In this document: positions 56,501-64,000 of the stretch, piece after piece | Position numbering within the stretch: position 1 is the stretch's first letter | How the letters are laid out: each line of letters opens with the position of its first letter | NCBI RefSeq assembly: GCF_000003815.2 | Contig: NC_049992.1 | Location: forward strand, 21,444,333-21,508,332 | Direction of reading: 5' to 3' | Length of the DNA: 64,000 bases | Origin: Branchiostoma floridae | Taxonomy: Eukaryota; Chordata; Leptocardii; Amphioxiformes; Branchiostomatidae | Program-made: the position numbers and the translations under genes | Notes under the pieces: model-generated | Seen by the model: only the letters and a program-made list of their open reading frames with translations | Database searches by the model: none | What the model was told of the DNA's origin: nothing

Positions 56501-59129
56501 GTTGGTAGCGCCGAATCACTGTGGTCACCTGTTACTAGTTATTGGTGGCTCGTGTCCATAAATAAACAATCAGTAAAAAACAGCCACACAACTGTCATAC
56601 ACATAAGAAATAAAGCTTCACAAAATACTACAAATATTGGTCTTCAAATGTTTGTTGAGTAGAAGACCGGCCATAGTAAAAACAACATAAGCATCACCGC
56701 GGTTGTTTTCCCCAGGGAATGTGGCAGAAGAACGAACGCCCTAATAATTTGTTACTCTAACAAATGATTCATACCGTCTATAAAAGTGAAACTTCACAGA
56801 GTGATGTCGAATATGTTTCCCAATACGTACACAGAGATTTTTTTGTGATTTTGGCGTTGTCGTTTTTCATAATGATTTTGTTAGTTGGGCCGCCGCATTC
56901 AGTGCATTTCGCCCATTTCCCATGAAAACACGACCTGGATTGTGAATGACTTAGCCCTCCTCGCGGGAGACAAGAAGCACACAAAATTACAATTCTAGCT
57001 TTCCTTGAGAAAAAAATTTATAAAGTCTTTCTTTGATTGAGGTGCACAAATTGTATAGTAAACTAATTCTGTGGCAGAAGAGCCGTGTGAAGTACCTATT
57101 CACATAACACAAGCCAAGAGGCTAAGTACGTAACACAAGCCAAGAAGAGTCCTTCTTGTAACTGATCCTATACACAGGGTCACACTCAAATTTTGTGCCA
57201 AAAGATCACAAAGGGTGTCTGGGGGCATGGTCCGGCCAAAATTATGGACATTGTTGCTCAAAAAATGATCAATAAGACTGCAAAAATCAAAAGGACACAA
57301 TAATTTGAATAAATTCATGCTCACACCTATGGCAGACCTGTTCTGTTAGGGGAGGGTGGTTCTACACTGTAATCATGATAAAACCATTGTATGACTATGA
57401 GATCTAAGCATTTGTTTGTGCCTTAACATTGTGCAAGTAGGGGTGGGTACCTGTACATCACACTGGTACAAAACCGTTTTACTTGTTGGACGCTCCAAAA
57501 ACCACGGACCTGAAGAAATTTGGTGGACCGGTTGAGGGACCTTAGAAAACAAACAGATTATATGGACAGGCACTCACATGTTTGAGGGCTTACCAGTCAA
57601 AGAAAATGACTAGAACTAGAAGAGTTTAGTCACCTTTTTATAGTCATTTCTACCAAGTTTTTACAGTCAATCATATACAGAGGCAGTTATGCCGTGGGAG
57701 TCACATTTCTTTGTAGAAAAATGGACCATTGTTTTGAGTATTGTCCAAGTTTTCACATACAGTGAAAGTGAATCAGGTTCAGGTCCATACCTGGACTTGA
57801 TCCTTTGGACCTGAACCCAGACCTGGACCTGAATTTTCTGTACAGGTACCCATCCCTATATAGAAGGAAGAGTTCAAAATTGAGATCATCCAGGTTTCTG
57901 CCAGTTTGGGAGGGTGAAGATTTCCTGTACTCCTTATAATTTTAGTTTTTTTACTCCAATAAACTCCTATTCCTGGACCCCCTAAATGATTACATATTTC
58001 TTTGACCGTTGGCACTCTACTATTTAAAATGGAGATGACAGACAAATATTTCGAGCTGGAAAAAAGCCCCTAGCATGTTTTTGACATGGCATGAATAGCC
58101 AATGTGAGTGTTGGCATCTGATGACTGCAAACATATTGTGTAGAAATCTAACAATGGAGGTAAGGCATGACCAGACTATCAATTACCCTGGCATGGCTTC
58201 TTACATTACAGGGCCCCGGGGCTCTGGTCTAAACTGGAAGAATAAGCTAGCGGTATTGCATTAACACCAAACACACGCACGCACACACACACACACACAC
58301 ACACACATAAACATATACACAGACACACATATACACACAGACATACACACACACACACAGACATACATACACATATACACAGACACATACACACAATCAT
58401 ACATACATACCCTGTCATATACACAAACACATATACATACACACACAGAGACACATGCACACACAGACACACACACACACACATATGCACACACACACAC
58501 ACACACACATCCACAAATACATACGCGCACACACAAATATACACACAAACACACACATACAGACACATACACATAGTTGATACACTCACACATACTAGTA
58601 CATACACACACAGAGACACTCACATATATGTACAATGTATACCCATATACACATGCACACTCACATAAACACAAATACACAGACACACTTTCTCTCTGTC
58701 AGTCAGATATGATAAAGAATTCCTTCTAACTGAATCTAAGTTTCTTGTGGTCAGTCTGGAAGTAACGTGTGGGTAAGTAGAATCCTGGGCATACATACAT
58801 GTAACAGAACAGTACTCATCAACAACAAGGCAATAAATATACATTATCATCATAAAATGAAGGGATGGTTGACTTTACCCATAATAGGTCAGAAACACAC
58901 AGACAAGGTGAATAGAAGGACACAAGTCTGATAAATACTGCATGTTTGCCTACAGTTTCTGGAGGATCCTGAGGTTTCCCTCACACGTGGGTTCAGGCCG
59001 CCTCTCATGTGCCTCGTGCCCGTCTCCGTGATCGCTCGCCGCCATCCCGCTCAGCACCGACGCTCTCTTGGTCAGCCTGGGAGAGGACTGCGGAGAGTCC
59101 CCCGCTAGTGCCTGCAGTAGGTTCAGCAT
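44450..59129 (-). CDS. WD40-repeat protein, nine exons, one internal piece lost in a gap
   Basis: Joined exons: 59129-58954, 54351-54264, 53575-53437, 52887-52698, 52494-52377, 51489-51458, 47771-47626 (runs into a gap), 46505-46413, 44578-44450. Phases match at every visible junction, from ATG (59129) to TAG (44450), giving 1111 coding bases plus the missing part. WD40 blades include [53 protein letters not shown] then [13 protein letters not shown], and [20 protein letters not shown] then ALQVWDF. It ends [20 protein letters not shown] and [14 protein letters not shown] short basic N-terminus precedes the propeller. The WD40 fold is a binding scaffold; I do not recognise the orthologue or partner. 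Confidence 0.92.
45460..46380 (+). pseudogene. Decayed LINE reverse transcriptase, plus strand
   Basis: [20 protein letters not shown] then QEKTG (about 45594-45675) is the catalytic YADD region with D changed to N. Downstream, [14 protein letters not shown] (about 45770) is followed by a broken C-terminus ending in a [21 protein letters not shown] stretch near 46310-46360. Many stops. Lies in the last intron of the WD40 gene, antisense to it. Confidence 0.7.
46413..46505 (-). CDS. WD40 gene exon 8
   Basis: 93 bases, 31 codons, phase 0 both ends: [20 protein letters not shown] then [11 protein letters not shown]. Acceptor tttgtcag, donor gtacag. Confidence 0.92.
46742..47525. mobile_element. 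MITE, CAGTCAAACCTGT family, interrupted and cut by gap
   Basis: Left end CAGTCAAACCTGAC preceded by TA. Family sequence resumes at about 47415 (gcatgtgtaacttattgctc, then gtggtcaatagatcagcatt) and runs into N at 47526. The middle (about 46960-47410) is unrelated inserted or diverged sequence. Confidence 0.7.
47626..47771 (-). CDS. WD40 gene exon 7, cut by an assembly gap
   Basis: [40 protein letters not shown] and DKIKDIPP, then N. Acceptor gtttaacag. Phase requires the missing part to add two bases modulo three before exon 8, so the exon end, or an extra exon, is inside 47526-47625 or just beyond. Confidence 0.93.
48120..48817. repeat. Dispersed repeat family (attaattatgcaaat ... gagttat)
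   Basis: Shares phrases with 50670-51410, 34890-35180, 35310-35760, 29280-29640 and 51800-52320: cattaattatgcaaat, ctaccatacaaaaatc-type, cgctaggggcccaaa and cttgagttatc. The copy at 50670-51410 ends in a repeated hairpin, ataacctccatgacatttca then tggaggta. Class unknown, possibly a non-autonomous retroelement. Confidence 0.55.
49258..50552 (-). repeat. Ectopic 30-bp minisatellite with exon-3 donor units
   Basis: About 31 head-to-tail units, split by the hAT-like MITE at 49902-50240 and bounded by gaps on both sides. Same unit and orientation as 52913-53460. Part of the units carry acttcc instead of acttac, which changes the donor GTAAGT to GGAAGT; these are followed by the agcc rather than agac variant. 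Lies in the intron between WD40 exons 6 and 7, more than 2.5 kb from the source junction. Confidence 0.92.
49902..50240. mobile_element. hAT-like MITE with perfect 8-bp target duplication
   Basis: 339 bp with inverted ends CAGGGCTCTAGCCAGC and GCTGGCTAAAGCCCTG. It is flanked by direct CATTAGAA (49894-49901 and 50241-50248), itself part of a minisatellite unit. An 8-bp duplication and CAGGG ends fit the hAT superfamily. Also contains a perfect ccgtcaattgacgg palindrome near its left end. Confidence 0.92.
50670..51410. repeat. Dispersed repeat copy ending in a duplicated hairpin
   Basis: Same family as 48120-48817. The right end has acacacacaaacgcagggta followed by two copies of ataacctccatgacatttca/tggaggta (51350-51406), a perfect small hairpin in tandem. 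Confidence 0.6.
51458..51489 (-). CDS. WD40 gene exon 6, a 32-bp microexon
   Basis: Ten codons plus two bases reading [10 protein letters not shown], with R completed by the next exon. Acceptor ttttttacag, donor gtaagt. Phase and blade continuity ([22 protein letters not shown]) support it. Confidence 0.9.
51865..52076. mobile_element. TA-flanked MITE (TACTGTAAATGCAG family)
   Basis: Inverted ends TACTGTAAATGCAGAAACTT and ...CGAACTTAAATGTATTTATA then GTA pair imperfectly, with ggtttt/aaacc and ccgcgaa phrases inside. About 212 bp, inserted in a copy of the dispersed repeat family. Confidence 0.7.
52377..52494 (-). CDS. WD40 gene exon 5
   Basis: 118 bases, (S)[39 protein letters not shown], ending in phase 0. 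The GGWDD-(T/S)-IQ-FWD signature is completed by exon 6. Acceptor ttgtag, donor gttaga. Confidence 0.94.
52698..52887 (-). CDS. WD40 gene exon 4
   Basis: 190 bases reading (Y)[59 protein letters not shown] and FEP plus two bases. Two WD40 blades. Acceptor catgtcag, donor gtcagt. Confidence 0.94.
52913..53460 (-). repeat. 30-bp minisatellite built on the exon-3 5' splice site
   Basis: Thirteen units with donor GTAAGTATG at 30-bp spacing: five at 53311-53440 touching exon 3, and eight at 52948-53170. A 125-bp unrelated insert (about 53180-53305) splits them. In transcript sense a unit is AAGTATGTACACCTTCTGAT then GGCTACATGT, ten codons KYVHLLM(A/S)TC, without stops. The unit next to exon 3 is the authentic exon end (KYEHLLMAT). 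Confidence 0.95.
53437..53575 (-). CDS. WD40 gene exon 3
   Basis: 139 bases, phase 0 start, [40 protein letters not shown] and HLLMAT plus one base. The acceptor gttattcag was chosen over ctttcag nine bases inside because it restores the usual GAVKIFQAHDG. Its last 30 bases (KYEHLLMAT and the gtaagtatg donor) are the unit of the adjacent array. Confidence 0.92.
54264..54351 (-). CDS. WD40 gene exon 2
   Basis: 88 bases (one base plus 29 codons) reading [20 protein letters not shown] then AGLVHGAVK, a WD40 blade. The acceptor tatgtttcag and the first ~40 bases are the unit repeated 24 more times upstream. Donor gtaaag. Confidence 0.93.
54310..56178 (-). repeat. 75-bp minisatellite built on the exon-2 3' splice site
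   Basis: Twenty-five units counting the authentic one at 54310-54384; one is shortened (about 54600) and two carry an inserted acatgta (about 55195 and 55280). In transcript sense each holds about 35 intron bases ending tgttatgtttcag and the first 40 or so exon bases coding [13 protein letters not shown]. The authentic acceptor (AG at 54353-54352) is the last one met by the transcript, and 24 decoys come first. Confidence 0.96.
56179..57437. other. WD40 intron 1 segment, nothing firm
   Basis: Repeat-like phrases near 56180-56420 (gtcaggggtccccgatagc twice). No exon found. Confidence 0.4.
57438..57858. mobile_element. Inverted-repeat element (TAGGGGTGGGTACCTGTACA)
   Basis: Left end TAGGGGTGGGTACCTGTACA pairs with right end TGTACAGGTACCCATCCCTA, 421 bp overall. 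Contains ggacctgaacc/ggttcaggtcc inverted phrases. A fragment of the same family lies near 39448. No ORF. Confidence 0.8.
58262..58690. repeat. CA-rich microsatellite
   Basis: About 430 bp of (CA)n with interspersed catacacata and cagaca on the plus strand. The long minus-strand open frames rich in V, C and Y are artefacts of (TG)n. It lies about 260 bp inside intron 1 from the exon-1 donor. Confidence 0.95.
58954..59129 (-). CDS. WD40 gene exon 1 with start codon
   Basis: 176 bases. [40 protein letters not shown] and [18 protein letters not shown] plus two bases. The in-frame ATG at 59129-59127 is the only one that gives the full N-terminus before the propeller. Donor gtaggc, and the two leftover bases join T of exon 2 to make Leu. 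It sits 4.6 kb from exon 2. Confidence 0.78.
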
Positions 59130-60590
59130 TGTTGTCGCCTAATCCACTTCAGCCACTGGCTCTAACAGGGATCAAATACCAACAACTTGTCATTTGAAGA
59201 GTATTAATATATAAAGTAAAAAATGTTGAGTTATTGCAGAAGTATTTAATGTAAACGGCTTGCAATTTAATGCTTTTCAAAAGTACCACCTACATGTAGC
59301 TAATTATGTACTACCAACCACACATTGTAGAAAACAGAACAAAGTGTTTCGACCCCTCTACCATGGCCAGTCAAGACTCTCGAACATAATTGGCTGGATC
59401 GATCAATTCAGGACACGCCAATCAAGAGTCTCAATTTCAGTAAAAATGTTGCTTGTCTAAATGAGATCATCTGGAAAGTGAAGCGTTGTGGGAACCCAGC
59501 AAGAATCTGTTCTGATGTTTGTGACTTTGAGATATCCAGAAACTACAACAAACCGTGCGTGTTGTCAAAACACAAGAGTTGTACACTACAGGTGACAGCT
59601 TCAAACCAGGAACCAGAATCCCTTCAACAAGGCACAGGGAACAAACGAGGCTTGAGAAATGGTACTAGACTGGCACTTGGGGGCAGCTGGTGTGATGGAA
59701 GACCAGTGGAGAAGGCTACATGACGCCAGGTGAGCTGTCGGCCGGCAGGTGAGAAACACTCAGTCAGGTAAGGTCACACTGGTAAGGTGTCATGGAGGGG
59801 TCATGACCTAGGGTAGACGATACCAATTAGTAAAGAGGGGTGCACCAAGAGAAAGTTTGATTATGTCAACTTTTTCGCAGCTGCAGCTAAATGGTCATAT
59901 CTTACTTGATATCTAATCAGTGTTATTTTTGAAAATGAAAGTGAACACTGTTATTGAAACGTTGAGCCGTAGTTTCTGTCACCACGGCAGATTGGACTTG
60001 TCTAAGATCTCTCGGCTCGGAAAAGCGGCATCTAGCGGCACCAGACGTGAGTGCAGTGGTGAGTTGGCACCAACAAACTTTTACCAAGCTGAAGTTGACC
60101 GCCTATTCATCCGCCCTTTCGTAGCCGCCGATTCAGCCGCCGATTCGNNNNNNNNNNNNNNNNNNNNNNNNNNNNNNNNNNNNNNNNNNNNNNNNNNNNN
60201 NNNNNNNNNNNNNNNNNNNNNNNNNNNNNNNNNNNNNNNNNNNNNNNACCGATTCGAAAGAACTGAAATTTCCAAAATTCGCCCCAAAGCGTCCATGGCA
60301 CTCAATGCATATCGGATATTGCTTCAATTCTGTAACAGCTCATGAATTCACATATAGATGATATTAGAAAGTAACATTTCATCTATAAAGTGCAAATTAG
60401 ACATTAGAAAACAAAACCTAGCGACAATCTCATGAACTACCGCCAAATCACTAGCAGAAAAGCAAATAGGGTCTTGAAAAACCCTACGTTTTCACAAAAC
60501 CAATAAAATTTTACATGGTTTGATTAACGAGCCACAGCGGGCCTAAGTGATAATCAGTATTAGAGAGCGGGCAACTAAGATTAAAGTGAC
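59130..60590. other. Upstream of the WD40 start: probable 5' region
   Basis: Would contain the promoter and 5' UTR of the minus-strand WD40 gene. No TATA box at a convincing position. A gccgccgattcagccgccga phrase runs into the gap at 60148. No other gene recognised. Confidence 0.35.
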
Positions 60591-63500
60591 GCACAGATTT
60601 AACAGACATCACAGCGTTGCCATTAAGTTGACAGATGCGATCGGGAGAAAGACGGGGCGAGTTTGCCATTCTATTGACCCAATTAAACAATAAACTAAAC
60701 ATACAACTTCGACCAAACTCCTTCTGTTCTAACCGAAGTGTATCCGCTACGTAGTCTACGTGACAAATTCAACAGACAGCAAAGCATGATGACGACAGGG
60801 TGCCATAAAGTTAACATATGCGGTCAGAAGGAAGTCAGGGCGGGTTTTCCACTCTATTGTCCTATAAACTAAAACACAACTTCAACCAAACTCCTTCTGT
60901 TTACACCGGAGTACCTATGCTACATATTACTAGTCTCAAATTTAGCAGACATCAAGGCGTGATGACGTCAGAGTACCATAAAGTTGACATATGCGGTCAG
61001 AAAGAAGTCGTGGCGGATTTTCCACACTATTGACCTAATTAAAAAAATCATACACAATAAACTTAACATACAACTTCAACCAAACTCCTTCTGTTTACAC
61101 CGAAGTGCCTATGCTATATATTACTAGTCCCAATTTAACAGATATCAAAGCCTGATGACGTCAGGGTGCCATAAAGTTGACATATGCGGTCAGAAGGAAG
61201 TCAAGGCGGGTTTTCCACCCTATTGTCCTAATTAAAAGATTAATACACAATAAACTAAACATACAACTTCGACCAAACTCTTTCTGTTTACAATGAATTG
61301 TCTCCGCTACGTATAACTAGTCTTACATTTAACAGACATCAAGGCGTGATGACGTCAGAGTGCAATAAACTTGACATATGCGGTCAGAAGGAAGTCAATG
61401 CGGGTTTTCCACACTATTGTCCTATTGGAAAAATTTATACACAATAAACTAAACATACAACTTTAACCAAAATCCTTCTGTTTACACCCAAGTGCCTCAG
61501 CTACATATGGCTAGTTTCAAATTTTACAGACATCAAGGCGTGATGACGTCAGAGTACCATAAAGTTGACATAAGCGGTCAGAAAGAGGACTGGGCGGGTT
61601 TTCCACACTATTGACCTAATTAAAAGATTCATAGACAATAAACTAAACATACAACTTCAACCAAAATCCTTCTGTTCACACCCAAGTGCCTCAGCTACAT
61701 ATGGCTAGCTTCAAATTTTACAGACATCAAGGCGTGATGACGTCAGAGTACCATAAAGTTGACATAAGCGGTCAGAAAGAGGACTGGGCGGGTTTTCCAC
61801 ACTATTGACCTAATTAAAAGATTCATAGACAATAAACTAAACATACAGCTTCAACCAAACTCCGTCTGTTTACACCCATGTGCCTCCGCTACATATTTCA
61901 AGTCTCAAATTTAACAGACATCATGGCGTGATGACGTCAGAGTGCCATAAAATTGACATATGCAGTGAGAAGGAAGTCAGGGCGGGTTTTCCACTATATT
62001 GTCCTAATTAAAAAATCATACACAATTAACTTAACATACAACTTCAACCAAACTCCTTCTGTTTACATCGAAGTGCCTATGCTACATATTACTAGTCTTA
62101 AATTTAACAGACATCAAAGCATGATGACGTCAGGGTGCCATAAAATTGACTAAAACTGTCGTAATTGAATAAAACTGTCGTAATGGAAAAAAATTCATAC
62201 ACAATAAACTAAACATACAACTTCGACCAATCTCAGTCTGTTAACACCAGAGTATCTCCGCTACACATTACTAGTCTCAAATTTAACAGACATCAAGGCG
62301 TGTTGACGTCAGAGTGCCATAAAGTTGACATGTGCGGTGAGAAGGAAGTCAGGGCGGGTTTTCCACTATATTGTCCTAATTAAAAGATTAATACACAATT
62401 AACTAAATATACAACTTCGACCAAACTCTTTCTGTTCACATTGGATTGTCTCCGCTACATATTTACTTGTCTCAAATTTAACAGACCATCAAGGCGTGAT
62501 GACGTCAGAGTACCATAAAGTTGACATATGCGGTCAGAAAGAAGTCGTGGCGGATACACAATAAACTAAACATACAACTTCAACCAAACTCCTTCTGTTT
62601 ACACCGAAGTGCCTATGCAATATATTACAAATGTACTAGTCTCAAATTTAACAGACAGCAAAGCATGATGACGTCAGGGTGCCATAAAGTTGACATATGC
62701 GGTCAGAAGAAAATCAGGGCAGGTTTTCCACTATATTGTCCTAATTTTAAAAAATCATATACAATAAACTAAACATACAACTTCAACCAAACGCTTTCTA
62801 TTCACATTGGATTGTCTCCGCTACGTATTACTAGTCTCAAATTTAACAGACATCATGGCGTGATGACGTCAGAGTACCATAAAGTCAGGGGAAATCCGCT
62901 ATCTCCTATCTCCTAGACTAGAGGCGATAATTAACCCAAGCTGGTCTATGTTCGACGCTGAGGCCCGGGTTCGCCAGATGGCCTCCCGTGGGGTAGAGCG
63001 ATTAGCAAGCCTTTTGCCTGTCATAGAGTTAATCGAGCGTGTAATGTGAGTAAACACAGCGGTCAGAAGGAAGTCATGGCGGGTTTTCCACTCTATTGTC
63101 GTAATGGAAAAAAATTCATACACAATAAACTAAACATACAACTTCGACGAAACTCAGTCTGTTAACACCAGAGTATATCCGCTACATATTACTAGTCTCA
63201 AATTTAACAGACATCAAGGCGTTTTGACGTCAGAGTGCCATAAAGTTGACATGTGCGGTGAGAAGGAAGTCATGGCGGGTTTTCCACTATATTGTCCTAA
63301 TTAAAAGATTCATACACAATAAACTAAACATACAACTTCGACCAAACTCTTTCTGTTCACATACGATTGTCTCCGCTACATATTACTTGTCTCAAATTTA
63401 ACAGACATCAAGGCGTGATGACGTCAGAGTACCATAAAGTTGACCAAGGAGGTTGAGTTGACATATGCGGTCAGAAAGAAGTCGTGGCGGATTTTCCACA

Positions 63501-64000
63501 CTATTGACCTAATTAAAAAAAATCATACACAATAAACTAAACATACAACTTCAACCAAACTCCTTCTGCTTACACCGAAGTGCCTATGCTATATATTACT
63601 TGTCTCAAATTTAACAGACATCAAAGCCTGATGACGTCAGGGTGCCATAAAGTTGACATATCCGGTCAAAAGTAAGTCAGGGTGGGTTTTCCACTATATT
63701 GTCGAAATGAAAAAAAAATTATAGTCAATAAAATAAACATACAACTTCAACCAAAATCTGTTTGTTCACATTGGAGTACCTCTGCTGAGTAAAACTAGTC
63801 TCAAATTTAACAGACATCAAGGCGTGATGACGTCAGAGTGCCATAAAGTTGACAGGTGCGGTCAAAAGGAAGTCAGGGCGGGTTTTCCACTATATTGTCG
63901 AAATGAAAAAAAATTATAGACAATAAACTAAACATTCAACTTCAACCAAACTCTGTTTGTTCACATTGGATTACCTCTGCTGAGTAAAACTAGTCTCAAA
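60590..64000. repeat. ~194-bp satellite, about 17 units, runs off the window
   Basis: Units begin with phrases such as catacaacttcaaccaaact, then ctagtctcaaatttaacaga, catcaaggcgtgatgacgtc and gcgggttttccac. Spacing of the tgacgtca core is about 184-195 bp where intact (60969, 61153, 61348, 61543, 61737, 61930, 62123 and on). Some units are shortened, and one is interrupted at about 62886-63056. Confidence 0.93.

Noticed and set aside
58206..58686. Two ~140-codon minus-strand frames rich in V, C and Y
   Set aside because: Translation of a (TG)n microsatellite.
62886..63056. tRNA gene
   Set aside because: B-box-like words are present but I could not build an acceptor stem and cloverleaf.

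Overview
The window looks like animal (metazoan) nuclear DNA, not prokaryotic. Coding sequence occurs as short exons with GT/AG borders and matching phases, spread through large introns full of transposon remnants and satellites. An intron-rich P5B ATPase, many TACATGTA-type runs and minisatellites sitting on exon-intron junctions make amphioxus (Branchiostoma) my best guess. That is inference, not proof. Eight runs of N (1-42, 21328-21427, 33412-33521, 47526-47625, 48818-49257, 50553-50652, 53707-53806, 60148-60247) are assembly gaps.

Two protein-coding genes are well supported, both on the minus strand. (1) About 1101-31742: a P5B-type cation-transporting ATPase (ATP13A2/3-like). Seventeen exons (745 codons) were joined by phase. 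The N-terminal start, one exon for the first transmembrane pair, and the C-terminal third (off the left edge) are missing. (2) 44450-59129: a single-domain WD40 protein of roughly 370+ residues, start codon to stop codon, with nine exons and one piece lost in the gap at 47526-47625. I cannot assign its orthologue.

The most striking feature is that three tandem arrays are each built from an exon-intron junction of these two genes. A 50-bp unit at 1447-2401 repeats the 5' splice site that ends the ATPase TGD exon. A 75-bp unit at 54310-56178 repeats the 3' splice site that opens WD40 exon 2. A 30-bp unit at 52913-53460 repeats the 5' splice site that ends WD40 exon 3, with a further large copy 2.5 kb away in another intron (49258-50552). 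Extra splice sites in the first two arrays lead to in-frame stops, while those in the third are frame-neutral and stop-free.

Other regions: 16.4-21.2 kb is a GC-rich block of composite and ~123-bp tandem repeats inside the ATPase intron where the membrane exon should be. 31.7-44.4 kb is intergenic, with a MULE-like element (9-bp target duplication) and a decayed L1/Tx1-like LINE carrying a 134-bp palindrome. 60.6-64 kb is a ~194-bp satellite in which nearly every unit carries TGACGTCA or a one-base variant. TA-flanked MITEs, a hAT-like MITE with a perfect 8-bp duplication, a TTAA-flanked element and CR1/L2-like LINE tails fill the introns.
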